DNA of 33,917 bases from CAYVFC01 sp964450715 (GTDB lineage: Bacteria; Myxococcota_A; Polyangia; Polyangiales; JAFGIB01), in the NCBI GenBank assembly GCA_964450715.1, contig CAYVFC010000089.1, forward strand, positions 1 to 33,917, given 5' to 3'. Positions 7,873 through 16,152 of the stretch are shown in pieces (positions within the stretch are counted from its first letter, which is position 1; each line of letters opens with the position of its first letter). A model generated the notes under the pieces. It did no database searches, had not been told where the DNA came from, and saw only the letters and a list, made by a program, of their open reading frames with translations. A program made the position numbers and the translations under genes.

Positions 7873-9885
7873 TCACTGCCTCTCCCGCAGGAAAGTGCGT
7901 ACGCCCGGAGCGATCAGCAGCACGGCCAGAGCCAGCAGCAGGTAGGCGGGCCAGACGATGGGGCGGTTCCATTCGGCCCTGAGCCGCGCGCGCCGCAGTG
8001 GATCGATGTCGTAGTACTTGACCGAGGGAAGCGAGATCCCCGCCACCTTCACGTTGCGCATCCAGCCGTGCAGCAGCGCGTAGTCCTCCGGGTGGAAGAG
8101 CTCGATCCAGGGGCGTTCCTGTTCCAGCAGCGTCCGCATCTCGCGGATGATGGCGAGCCGCTTCTCGTCGTTGTCCCGGGTCTTCATCTGCAGGAACAGT
8201 GCGTCGTAGCGCGGGTCCATGAAATTGGCCGAGTTGGGTCCGCCGTTTACCGAGCGCGCCATCTTCGACCAGAGCAGGAATAAAAAATTCTCCGGGTCCG
8301 GATAGTCCGCTATCCATCCCCAGGTGAAGATCTGGTAGGCGCCCTCGCGCATCTTTTCCTGGAAACGGTTGTAGTTTGTAGCCGCTATCTCGACGTCTAG
8401 CCCGATCTGGCGCCAGGCGTTGACAAAGAAGCGCGTGCGCAACAGGGAATCCGGGGAAGTGTTGCCCAGATCGAAGGTCAAGTGCAACGGCTTTCCGGTT
8501 CGCGGATCGATGCCGTCCGGGTAGCCGGCCGCGCCGAGGATCTGTCGCGCCTTTTCGACGTCCACGGTCCGAAAGGGATTCCGGTAGTCGGCCTGGTAGC
8601 CGAAGATCCCAGGAGGAAGCGGGCTTTGGGCAGGTACCCCTCGACCGTTCATGAACAGCCTCGCGTACTCCTGAGCATCGACGACCAGGCTCATGGCCTG
8701 CCGGAGCTTGCGCCCCCTATCGCCGGCCGGCTCGCCCACGGTCGCGTCCTGCATGTTAAAGCCCAGGTAGAAGACGGCCGGAACCACCGACTTGTCGAGC
8801 TGCATGCCCATCCGCTCCATCTCCTCGGACAGGCCGCCCTCTCGTATCACCTTGTCGAAGCTCTCGCGCAGTACGCCCGATACGTCGTAGTAGCCCTGCA
8901 GGAACTTGCTGAAGGCGGGTATCCGCTCTTTCTCGCGGCGTATCTCGATGCGCTCGATGAACGGCAAGGGCTTGCCCGCGTAGGCCGGATCCAGCCGTCC
9001 CGCCGCCCGGTCCTCGGGCTCGCCCTGGGCCGGGTAGACCGTACCCGGCGGGCCGGGGTCTCTGGCCCCGTGCCAGTTGGCGTTCTTCTCCAGCACCATG
9101 CGCGCCTGCTTGTCGTACTCGGCCAGCAGGTAGGGCCCGGAGGAGACCGGGTGGTCGTCGAAGCGATCGCGACCGTCCTTGCCGTCGTAGTACTGCACCG
9201 CTTCCCAGGGTACCGGGGAGGTGAAGGGCATGGCGAACCAGTAGAGGATCTGCGGGTAGGGAGCGCTCAGCACCACCCGCAGATCCCGGTCGCCCCGCAC
9301 CTGCAATCCCTTGATGGGCCCCGCCGCCGCGTACTGCCGATGAGCGGGAAGCCGAGCAAAGCCAGGCCTGGACTTGCGCAATTCGAGCAGACGCTTGGTG
9401 AACTCGCGGAACCCGTCGATGTTGCTGAAGGGCTCGGGCACCGGGCTCTGTACCTCGGGATCGGCGATGCGCATGATCTCGAAGACGACGTCCGAGGCGG
9501 TGATGGCGCGCGTCTTGCGTCCGGCGCCGCCCAGCTGGAAGCAGGGGTCGTCGCCGTAGAGCAGCCCCCTGCGCAGGCGGAAATCGTAGGCCACCCGTTC
9601 GTCGGGCAGCATTTCGGCCCGGGGCACCCCTTCGGCCAGACCGGGTATAAGGCGGTAGGGGCGCTTCAGGTAGTGGTACTCGAGCAACGTGCCGTAGACC
9701 TCGGCGGTGATCCGGTGCGCCGAGGTGGTATAGGCCTCGGCCGGATCCAGGGTGCGCGGCGCCTCGGAATAGTCCCCGTAGGTCACCTTGCGGCCGTCGT
9801 CCTGCCGCGGGTAAGGGTTGTTCGTGCAACCGGTTGCGGCTGCTACCGTCAGCGAGACCAGCACCGCAAGCAGAACGGGCCGCAC
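7873..9885 (-). CDS. Peptide-binding lipoprotein, solute-binding family 5, with C-terminal membrane helix
   Basis: The extracytoplasmic binding component of the peptide importer. The N-terminus is a lipoprotein signal with the lipobox AATGC (Cys about residue 20). The family 5 fold follows: RTLDPAEAYTTSA, ITAEVYGTLLEY, YDFRLRRGLLYGDD, and a C-lobe with YNRFQEKMREGAYQIFTWGW and DYPDPENFL. At 670 aa it is longer than the usual 500-550. The last 30 residues form a hydrophobic helix (PAYLLLALAVLLIAPGV) followed by basic RTFLRERQ, absent from standard OppA/DppA. The protein could thus be anchored at both ends. GTG start at 9885 with AAGGGGG upstream; 12 nt separate it from the zinc-ribbon gene. 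Confidence 0.9.
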   Translation of the reverse strand: MRPVLLAVLVSLTVAAATGCTNNPYPRQDDGRKVTYGDYSEAPRTLDPAEAYTTSAHRITAEVYGTLLEYHYLKRPYRLIPGLAEGVPRAEMLPDERVAYDFRLRRGLLYGDDPCFQLGGAGRKTRAITASDVVFEIMRIADPEVQSPVPEPFSNIDGFREFTKRLLELRKSRPGFARLPAHRQYAAAGPIKGLQVRGDRDLRVVLSAPYPQILYWFAMPFTSPVPWEAVQYYDGKDGRDRFDDHPVSSGPYLLAEYDKQARMVLEKNANWHGARDPGPPGTVYPAQGEPEDRAAGRLDPAYAGKPLPFIERIEIRREKERIPAFSKFLQGYYDVSGVLRESFDKVIREGGLSEEMERMGMQLDKSVVPAVFYLGFNMQDATVGEPAGDRGRKLRQAMSLVVDAQEYARLFMNGRGVPAQSPLPPGIFGYQADYRNPFRTVDVEKARQILGAAGYPDGIDPRTGKPLHLTFDLGNTSPDSLLRTRFFVNAWRQIGLDVEIAATNYNRFQEKMREGAYQIFTWGWIADYPDPENFLFLLWSKMARSVNGGPNSANFMDPRYDALFLQMKTRDNDEKRLAIIREMRTLLEQERPWIELFHPEDYALLHGWMRNVKVAGISLPSVKYYDIDPLRRARLRAEWNRPIVWPAYLLLALAVLLIAPGVRTFLRERQ

Positions 9886-9897
9886 GGCACCCCCTTT

Positions 9898-10767
9898 CTA
9901 GTGCTGTCGCACCGCGTAGGCGATAGCCGCCGGCGGAAAGAGCATTAGCAGCACGGCGAAAGTGGCCAGCGAGAAGCCGCTCGCTTCCGGATCGCGCTCG
10001 AGCGCGTCGGCGCTCTCTTCGAGCAACTGCTCGACGATGGGCCTCTTGATCTCGTCGAGATATGCGGCGGTGTGCTGGAACACGCAGGAGGGGCAGCGCG
10101 GCACATGCTTGAGATCCGCCAGCACCCGCTGGCCGAGCGGCGCGTTGCACCTTTCGCAATAGTCTACGGTGATGTTGTACAAGGATAGTCTTGCATCCAC
10201 TATCCGATTGAACTCGGCATCCCACTCCAGCTGAGCCAGCCTTCGGGCGTTGACCCGTTCCAGGGCGGCGCGTAGCGCACCGGCGCTCAGGCCGGTGCGC
10301 TGCGCCAGCTCCGTCGCGTCGGCGCTCAGCGTCGGGCGCAAGGCCGTCCAGAATCTATCGAAGCGGTGCTCGCGGCTTCTCAGCCAGAGGCCGGCGACCA
10401 GGACCGCGAGCGGAAACAGTAAGAGGGCGCCGAACCCGCGCCGCAACCGGCCCGAGACCTGGCCCGACCGTAACTGCTCGGCCGTTTCCCGGTCGATTCG
10501 TTCCAGGCTTCTCACTCCTCCGAATCGCTTTTGGACCTCCACCAGCACGCCGGCCGGATCGCTTCTTTGGTGGGAAAAGACCTGCGTGTCGCCCTCCTCG
10601 GTGATCACCCGGTAGTGGACCAACGGATCTTCCGTCCGGCCCGGCGCGGCCGCGCTCTCGGCAGGGGCCGGAGGCAGACCGCGCAGCAGCAGCGACCAGA
10701 TCGCCGCGTAGCTCACCAGCAGAAACGCGCCCCCGACCAGCAACGCGCGATATGGAGCCGTCCGCAC
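9898..10767 (-). CDS. Uncharacterised membrane protein with HTH-like segment and zinc ribbon
   Basis: A 289-aa protein I do not recognise. Three hydrophobic segments are visible (about 8-28, 112-129, 265-285). Residues 31-110 form a region containing HYRVITEEGDTQVF, probably outside the membrane. Residues 148-182 (ATELAQRTGLSAGALRAALE) resemble a winged-helix/HTH. A four-Cys zinc ribbon follows: C204-x2-C207-x17-C225-x2-C228. It lies between a prenyltransferase gene (36 nt upstream) and the peptide-binding lipoprotein (12 nt downstream), so it is co-transcribed with the transporter and may regulate or assemble it. GTG start at 10767 with AAGG seven bases upstream. Confidence 0.7.
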   Translation of the reverse strand: MRTAPYRALLVGGAFLLVSYAAIWSLLLRGLPPAPAESAAAPGRTEDPLVHYRVITEEGDTQVFSHQRSDPAGVLVEVQKRFGGVRSLERIDRETAEQLRSGQVSGRLRRGFGALLLFPLAVLVAGLWLRSREHRFDRFWTALRPTLSADATELAQRTGLSAGALRAALERVNARRLAQLEWDAEFNRIVDARLSLYNITVDYCERCNAPLGQRVLADLKHVPRCPSCVFQHTAAYLDEIKRPIVEQLLEESADALERDPEASGFSLATFAVLLMLFPPAAIAYAVRQH

Positions 10768-10803
10768 CTCCGAGCCTTCCCGATCCGCGTCGCGTCTCGA
10801 GCG

Positions 10804-11712
10804 CTAGAGCAGCACGCCTACGGTCAACACCAGCCCGACGGCCAGCTGGGTAACGATGGTCAGTGCCTGACCCTTCAACAGCAGGGGCGGTTCGCCATGG
10901 TGCCGCATGAGAATGGCAACCGCTAGAAAAGCCGGAGCCAGCGCGAGCAAGCCCGCGAGGTAGTAGAGCGGAAATGCGAACAGCGCCGGGCCGAGCGCTA
11001 TGAAGAGCGCCGCGCCCGCCAGAATGATCGGGTAAACGAAACGCGCGCGCGCGGTTCCCAGCCGCACGACCAGCGTGCCCTTGCCCGCCTCCTTGTCCGA
11101 CCGGTAATCCGGGAACTGATTGATGTACAGGATGTTGGTAGTCAGCAGACCCACGGCGGCACCCGCGATGACCGGTTCCAGTGCCAGCGTGCCGGTTTGT
11201 ACGTAGTAGGTACCCAGTACGGGCAGCACCCCGAAACCGAGCAGGATGAATAGCTCGCCGAAACCCCGGTAGACGAACTTGAGTGGCGGTGCGGTGTAGA
11301 AATAGCCCGAAATAAAGCCGCCCAGCGCGATCCAGAAGACCGGACCGATACCTCCGTCGACCCGCATCATCAGCACGGCTCCGCAGACGGCCGCCACAAC
11401 GAAGCTGACCCAAAAGAGCACCTTGACGCGAGCCGGACTCTCCTGTCCCTCGGCCAGGGAAGGGGATCCGCCGCTGAAGGGGTTGCGGAACTGGTTGTTC
11501 TGATCGGCTCCCTGCTGGAAATCGAAGAAGTCGTTGGCCAAGTTCACCCCTAAATGGGCGAAAACCATCCCCAGCACCACCAGCGCGAAACTTACCGGCT
11601 CGAACGCATTCTCCAGCCGGTAGGCCAGTGCGGTACCCAGCAGAACGGGTACAATCGACGCGGTCAGGAAGGGCGCCCGCGCCAGGACCAGGTATTGCTT
11701 CGGTGAAATCAT
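10804..11712 (-). CDS. menA: UbiA-family prenyltransferase, MenA-like
   Basis: An integral membrane prenyltransferase of about 302 aa that joins a polyprenyl chain to an aromatic ring. The first Asp-rich motif is N60-D-x2-D64-x5-D70 (NDFFDFQQGAD), the second D202-YRS-D206 (FPDYRSDKEAGKGTLVV). The segment NPFSGGS between them and the overall sequence favour 1,4-dihydroxy-2-naphthoate polyprenyltransferase (menaquinone pathway), but other UbiA activities are possible. Eight or nine hydrophobic helices are visible. The ATG at 11712 has a good AAAGGAGA site; an upstream in-frame start (11781) adds polar non-family residues. It is the first gene of the transporter operon, and no other men gene is in the window. 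Confidence 0.82.
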   Translation of the reverse strand: MISPKQYLVLARAPFLTASIVPVLLGTALAYRLENAFEPVSFALVVLGMVFAHLGVNLANDFFDFQQGADQNNQFRNPFSGGSPSLAEGQESPARVKVLFWVSFVVAAVCGAVLMMRVDGGIGPVFWIALGGFISGYFYTAPPLKFVYRGFGELFILLGFGVLPVLGTYYVQTGTLALEPVIAGAAVGLLTTNILYINQFPDYRSDKEAGKGTLVVRLGTARARFVYPIILAGAALFIALGPALFAFPLYYLAGLLALAPAFLAVAILMRHHGEPPLLLKGQALTIVTQLAVGLVLTVGVLL

Positions 11713-11924
11713 CGTGCTCTCCTTTGACGAACGATCCGGTGAGTCATTGCTACCGCCATCGGAGAGCCTCGGCAAGCCCACCGCTTCGGCTCACCCTACT
11801 CGCTACCGCTTCACCGTGCCGAGGTTCTTTCGACCCCCCGGACGGCGCCGCCGGACAACCGCCAATACCGGCCCGCTGAGCCCCGGGAACGGGGAGGGCG
11901 GTAGGTTCCAGAACGGGGCCGGGC
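11713..11924. other. Intergenic region upstream of the prenyltransferase
   Basis: The leader of the menA-opp operon (minus strand) lies here. No convincing gene and no strong -35/-10 pair were found. CCTCGGCA near 11767 and TGCCGAGG near 11817 could pair at a distance. The region ends in the HU terminator. Confidence 0.4.
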
Positions 11925-11963
11925 AAAAAAAAAGCGGGCATGGTTAGATGCCCGCTTTTTTTT
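11925..11963. terminator. Bidirectional intrinsic terminator after the HU-like gene
   Basis: An 8-bp stem (GCGGGCAT at 11934-11941 with ATGCCCGC at 11948-11955, 6-nt loop) is flanked by nine A on the left and eight T on the right. Read on the minus strand, it begins about 10 nt after the stop codon of the HU-like gene and ends in a U-run. It would also stop plus-strand transcripts. Confidence 0.92.
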
Positions 11964-11973
11964 ACTTCGAGAC

Positions 11974-12297
11974 TTACTGTACCATTTCCTTGAGCTTCTT
12001 GAGGGCCCGTACCTTCACCACGGTACGAGCGGGCCTTGCCTTGAAGACCGTCTCCTCCCCTGTGAACGGATTGACGCCCTTACGTTCCTTGGTGGCGGGC
12101 TTGCGAACCGTGTTGATCTTCAAAAGACCAGGCAGAACGAATTCCCCTACCGCACCTTTTTTGACGTGACGCTCGATCACGCAACCGAGCCCCTCGATCA
12201 CCGAGCCGACCTGTTTGCGGGTCAAACCAGTGCCTTCGGCGATATCGCCCACGATCTGCGTCTTGTTGTACTTGGTTGAGATCTTCTTTGTAGCCAC
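11974..12297 (-). CDS. HU/IHF-family DNA-binding protein
   Basis: A 107-aa histone-like protein that binds and bends DNA as a dimer. It has the helical N-terminal half (NKTQIVGDIAEGTGLTRKQV) and the beta-arm (ATKERKGVNPFTGEETVFKARPA) with the conserved NPxTGE-type turn. It is slightly longer than the usual 90-100 aa because of a Lys-rich start and end. GTG start at 12297 with GAGG eight bases upstream. It is monocistronic, between an extended -10 promoter and the hairpin terminator. HU and IHF subunits cannot be told apart by eye. Confidence 0.93.
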   Translation of the reverse strand: MATKKISTKYNKTQIVGDIAEGTGLTRKQVGSVIEGLGCVIERHVKKGAVGEFVLPGLLKINTVRKPATKERKGVNPFTGEETVFKARPARTVVKVRALKKLKEMVQ

Positions 12298-12361
12298 AGC
12301 GTTACCTCGCCAGAATGTGTTAACGTTGAACGACAGCGATCCTTCAATGCCAGAGCCCGCG

Positions 12362-12370
12362 TTTTATAGC
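12362..12370 (-). promoter_or_regulatory. Extended -10 promoter candidate for the HU-like gene
   Basis: On the minus strand the sequence reads TGCTATAAA, an extended -10 element (TG-n-TATAAA), about 65 nt upstream of the GTG start. The -35 position (ACGAGC) is poor, as is usual for extended -10 promoters. An A/T-rich run (AAAAAT) lies just upstream. Confidence 0.5.
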
Positions 12371-12838
12371 AAGTATTTTTCGGGGCTCGTGCGATAAAAA
12401 GCCCGGTTTTTTCCCTGCGAAGTCGTTCCTCGCTGCTGCCCGGCCGGTGACGGTCGCGGCCGGATTAAGGCGGATCCGAGCGTTGGAAGGCGTCCTTTCC
12501 AGTACCGGTTCGGGTATTGCGCCGGGTAGCCGGCGGGCGCCCGAGACCCTTTAAAACCAGGGGCAAACGCTAAACCATTTGTTAGAAATAGCCTCGTTCC
12601 CAGCGGAATCCTTAGCCTTTCCGTTTTCGGTCGAAACGGGCGGGCGAGGGGGCGCCCGAGATCCGTCGCCCGTCGATCCGTCGATCCGGTGGCAGGTTTC
12701 AGCAGCGCCAGAGGCGGGATTACAGCCGCCGACGCGAAGCGTACGAGGTCGCTGGCCCGAAGTGGCCGCCGTTATCCGGGATCGGTGCGCGCGGGGCTCG
12801 AAGAGATCGCCTGGCCCCGGCGCAAGGGGGGGTGGGTG
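12371..12838. other. Gene-free intergenic stretch
   Basis: About 470 nt between the HU promoter and the 3' end of the nucleotidyltransferase gene. No ORF has a convincing start or protein-like composition, and no tRNA T-arm, tmRNA, SRP or RNase P motif was recognised. A weak GGGCT/AGCCC stem followed by six T is at about 12383-12408, and a small direct repeat (CCGTCGAT twice) is near 12671-12687. It may hold an unrecognised small RNA or decayed sequence. Confidence 0.45.
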
Positions 12839-14161
12839 CTAAGCCCGCTCGCCCCCGGGCGCCCAATCGATGTCCGTCACCTGTAGCTGTCCGTCGGCTT
12901 GTGGGTGAGCCGTCTGCTCGCGCAGGTCAGACCTGATGCGGCCCCCGGCCACGATCGCCGTATCGACGACGACCCCCTCGCCGACCTCGCTTGCGGCGTC
13001 GGCCGCAATGCCCGAGCAGTGGTAGTGGGGCCAGAGGACGGCGTCGCGGATACGGGCTCTCTCTTTTACCTCCCAGCCCTCCGAGATGCAGGCATACGGA
13101 CCGATCACGGCACCGGGAGCGATCGTGCAACGGTCGCCGATGATGACCGGGGGCTCGATGGTCACCCGGTCGATTTGCATCTGTACACCTTCGCCCATCC
13201 ATCCCCACTCGGTCTTCCGGTAGGGCAGCTCCAATCCGATGGCGCCGTCCAACGCGGCCCGATTGACCTCCAGGTAGTCTCGCTTCTGCCCGACGTCGAA
13301 CCAGAGGCGTCCCGGCTCGTAACCGTAGAGATCCCGCCCGCGCCTGGCGAGAAATCCCAGGTGCGGTACCTTGCCCGTCATGCCCGTGAGCACGTGCTTG
13401 CCGAAATCGTAACAGGGCTCTTCCACCCCTACCTTGGCCTCGGTCAGATAGGGCTCGAGCTCCAGCAGGAAATCGGTCTCCACCAGGTAATTGGAGGCGT
13501 TGTTCTCGTTGCTCGGCGAGTCGGCCACCTTCTCTAAAAAACCATCGATGCGGGCATAGGTCCCGGGCGCCACGTCCAGGTTGGGGGCGATTCCCTCCAG
13601 CACCACCGTTCCGTAGTCCACCCGCCTCTCCCATGGGACAGGCGCCAACATGACGGTGAACGCGGCTCCGCTCTTCACGTGCCGCTGCACCATCTCCTGC
13701 AGCTGTTCCTCGCCGATCTCGGAGACGATGTCGCCGCTGGGGATGAAAACCCGCTGGGGATGCAATCCTTTCTGCTGCAGCGCCCGCACCATTTTGATGG
13801 CGCCGCCCAGGGTTCCGCTGGGCTCGGGCTCGTACACGTAGGTGATATCCGCGCCAAAGGCGGCGCCGTCTCCGAAGTACCCGCGTATCGATTCCGGTAC
13901 GCGGTGCAGGTTCATCGACAGGGTCGGCACTCCAGCCTCGACGAACTTGCGCACCCACAGCTCGGCGATGGGGATGCGGCCCGCCAGGGGGAAGGCCGGC
14001 TTGGCGATGATGGCCGAGATGGGCTCCAGGCGTTTGGCGATCCCGGCGGCCAGCATGCAGACGCCGAGCTTCGAGCTTTGCGCGGCCAACAGCCCGTCGC
14101 CGCGTTCGATCTTGTTGGGGCTCTCTTGCACGGGGCGCAAGGGTATAGACGACCGGTCCAT
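12839..14161 (-). CDS. Sugar-phosphate nucleotidyltransferase with left-handed beta-helix
   Basis: A 440-aa protein of the ADP-glucose/mannose-1-phosphate nucleotidyltransferase type, making NDP-sugars for polysaccharides. The N-terminal catalytic domain has the pyrophosphorylase signature in altered form: LAAGIAKRLEPIS, then KPAFPLAGRIPI (residues 38-65). The usual second Gly of GxGxRL is Ala here, while R44, P47 and K54 remain. VFIPSGDIVSEIG corresponds to the metal-binding Asp strand. The C-terminal third contains hexapeptide repeats (VIIGDRCTIAPGAVIGPYACI) forming a left-handed beta-helix. ATG at 14161. It is divergent from the Hsp70 gene. The substrate cannot be assigned. Confidence 0.85.
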   Translation of the reverse strand: MDRSSIPLRPVQESPNKIERGDGLLAAQSSKLGVCMLAAGIAKRLEPISAIIAKPAFPLAGRIPIAELWVRKFVEAGVPTLSMNLHRVPESIRGYFGDGAAFGADITYVYEPEPSGTLGGAIKMVRALQQKGLHPQRVFIPSGDIVSEIGEEQLQEMVQRHVKSGAAFTVMLAPVPWERRVDYGTVVLEGIAPNLDVAPGTYARIDGFLEKVADSPSNENNASNYLVETDFLLELEPYLTEAKVGVEEPCYDFGKHVLTGMTGKVPHLGFLARRGRDLYGYEPGRLWFDVGQKRDYLEVNRAALDGAIGLELPYRKTEWGWMGEGVQMQIDRVTIEPPVIIGDRCTIAPGAVIGPYACISEGWEVKERARIRDAVLWPHYHCSGIAADAASEVGEGVVVDTAIVAGGRIRSDLREQTAHPQADGQLQVTDIDWAPGGERA

Positions 14162-14257
14162 ATGGGAAGCTTTATCGACCGGGGCACGCCGCCCGGGGCG
14201 ACGGCCGATCCCTGAAGAATGCTGGGCGTTCCAGCCCGATTGAAGTAAAATACCCGC
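14162..14257. promoter_or_regulatory. Divergent promoter region, nucleotidyltransferase / Hsp70
   Basis: A 96-nt gap between two divergent starts. A GCTGG-GCGTT-CCAGC hairpin at 14220-14234 lies just ahead of TAAAAT (14246-14251), which is only 6 nt from the Hsp70 ATG. If that is the -10, the message would be nearly leaderless, and indeed only a weak GAAG lies upstream of the ATG. No CIRCE element or sigma-32 pair was recognised. Confidence 0.35.
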
Positions 14258-16150
14258 ATGCCCCCCCCGGTTCTCGGTATCGACCTGGGGACCACCAATT
14301 CAGTCGTAGCGGTTTCCGACGGTACTTCGGTCCGCGTGATCGAAGACCCCATCAACGGAAAACTGACGCCCTCGGTGGTCTCCTTTCATCCCTCGGGAGA
14401 GGTGCTGGTCGGCAAACCAGCCCGAGAGCGCCGGGTCATCGACGCCGCCAATACCATCTTCTCCATCAAGCGGCTGATAGGTCTCCCCTACAAGAGCCCG
14501 ATGCTGCGGCAGGCGCAGCATCGCTTCCCCTTCAAGCTGGTCGAGGGGCCGGCCGACAGCATCCTGGCCCGCGCCCGGGCGAAGAGCTATACGCTGCCCG
14601 AGATCAGCGCCCTGGTGCTGGGCCGCCTGCGCAAGATCGCGCAGAACGAGCTGGGCGAGACCTGCACTGACGCGGTGGTGACGGTGCCGGCCAACTTCAA
14701 CGATCTGCAGCGGACCGCCACCCGCGACGCGGCTCGCATCGCCGGCCTGAACGTGCTGCGCATCATCAACGAGCCCACCGCGGCGGCGCTCGCCTACGGG
14801 TATGGATCGGACCGGCGCGAGCGCGTTGCGGTCTACGACCTCGGGGGCGGGACCTTCGATATCTCGGTTCTGGACCTGGCGGGCGACGTGTTCGAGGTGG
14901 TGGCCACGGCCGGCGATCCGTATCTGGGCGGCGACGACGTCGACAACATGGTCGCCGAGAAGATGGTGAAGTTCTTCCTGGAGCGATTCCGCATCGACTT
15001 GAGCGTACACCCCGATACCTACGAACGGTTGCGCGTGGCCGCCGAGTGGCTGAAGTGCGAGCTCACCGAGCAGGAAAAGGCGCTGGTCTACGCCGAGGAT
15101 ATCGCGCACGGCGATCAGGGCCTTCCCCTCGACCTGGAGTTCGAGCTCGACCGGAAGACCCTGGAAATGATGGCCTTCCCCCTGATCGGCAGGAGCTTCG
15201 ACAAGTGCGAGGAGGCTCTGCGCATCGCCGGCACGCGTCCCCCGCAGGTGCAGCGCGTCATTTTGGTGGGCGGCTCCACCCGCGCGCCCCAGGTGCGCAA
15301 GATGGTGGCCGAATACTTCGAGCAGGAACCGATGACCGACGTGGATCCGGACCTGGTGGTCGCGCACGGGGCGGCGCTTCAGGGCCACGCCCTGGTCATG
15401 GCCCGCGCCAAGAAGCGCGTCGCCGCGCCGTCACGGGCCGCCGCGCCGGTGTCCGAAGCTTCCGGCGCAGAGCCGTCCGCCTACGAGCAGGCTCCCCGTT
15501 TTCAGCCGAGCGAGCTCGACTGGGTCCTGAAGGAAGAGGCGGCCGAGGAACCGGTCACCAAGGTCGCCGCCCGATCGGTCGGCGTGCCGGCCGAGCCGGA
15601 ACCCGGGCCGCCGGCCGCGGCACGGGCGGCGGCTCCCATGCCGCCGACCTCGCCGCGAGCGTTTGCACCGGCGCCGCGCGAGCGCCGGGTCACCCCTGCG
15701 CCGATCGCGGCCCAGGCTCCCGTCTCCCGCGCGCCCCTGTTGCTGGACGTCACCCCGCGGACCCTGGGGGTGGTAGCGGCCGGTGGATACTGCGAAGAGG
15801 TCATCGAGCGCAACTCGGCGGTTCCCACCGAGCAGACACGGATCTTCGCCACCAGCCAGGACGGCCAGACCGAGGTACAGATCCGCATCTACCAGGGCGA
15901 GGCGCGCCGCATCGAACAGAACCAGGAACTGGGTGTGATCGATCTGCTCGGGCTGACGCCGGCGCCGCGAGGCAGGGTGCAGATCGAGGTGACCTTCATC
16001 ATCGACGCCGACGGTATCCTGGGCGTCGGCGCGCGGGACATGGTTACGGGTCAGCAGAAGCGAGCGCGCATCAGCCTGCGCGGGCAGCTCAGCGATGCGG
16101 AGGTCGCGAAGCTGCAACAGCGTCACGCCAAGCTCACCTCCGGCGGTTGA
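14258..16150 (+). CDS. Hsp70 (DnaK-like) chaperone with long interdomain insert and no lid
   Basis: A 630-aa Hsp70. The ATPase domain is complete: GIDLGTTNS (7-15), the phosphate-2 loop LGGGTFDIS, NEPTAAALAYG and ILVGGSTRAPQV. In canonical DnaK the short hydrophobic linker follows at once. Here about 110 Ala/Pro-rich, probably disordered residues (about 383-492) come first, and then APLLLDVTPRTLGV begins the substrate-binding beta-sandwich. Only about 20 residues follow the sandwich (GQLSDAEVAKLQQRHAK), so the helical lid is missing. It is probably a specialised Hsp70 rather than the main DnaK. A J-domain gene starts 2 nt downstream. ATG at 14258. Confidence 0.92.
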   Translation: MPPPVLGIDLGTTNSVVAVSDGTSVRVIEDPINGKLTPSVVSFHPSGEVLVGKPARERRVIDAANTIFSIKRLIGLPYKSPMLRQAQHRFPFKLVEGPADSILARARAKSYTLPEISALVLGRLRKIAQNELGETCTDAVVTVPANFNDLQRTATRDAARIAGLNVLRIINEPTAAALAYGYGSDRRERVAVYDLGGGTFDISVLDLAGDVFEVVATAGDPYLGGDDVDNMVAEKMVKFFLERFRIDLSVHPDTYERLRVAAEWLKCELTEQEKALVYAEDIAHGDQGLPLDLEFELDRKTLEMMAFPLIGRSFDKCEEALRIAGTRPPQVQRVILVGGSTRAPQVRKMVAEYFEQEPMTDVDPDLVVAHGAALQGHALVMARAKKRVAAPSRAAAPVSEASGAEPSAYEQAPRFQPSELDWVLKEEAAEEPVTKVAARSVGVPAEPEPGPPAAARAAAPMPPTSPRAFAPAPRERRVTPAPIAAQAPVSRAPLLLDVTPRTLGVVAAGGYCEEVIERNSAVPTEQTRIFATSQDGQTEVQIRIYQGEARRIEQNQELGVIDLLGLTPAPRGRVQIEVTFIIDADGILGVGARDMVTGQQKRARISLRGQLSDAEVAKLQQRHAKLTSGG

Positions 16151-16152
16151 AG

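Noticed and set aside
8482..9948. 488-aa open frame on the plus strand
   Set aside because: It is antisense to the peptide-binding lipoprotein, with no recognisable motif or ribosome binding site.
12579..12842. 87-aa open frame and possible tRNA in the 12.3-12.8 kb gap
   Set aside because: The frame has no ribosome binding site or family resemblance, and no T-arm or cloverleaf could be made.
15046..16152. Long plus-strand frame that continues into the J-domain gene
   Set aside because: Its first 370 residues are Arg/Gly-rich shadow of the Hsp70 frame; only the part from the ATG at 16153 is a real gene.
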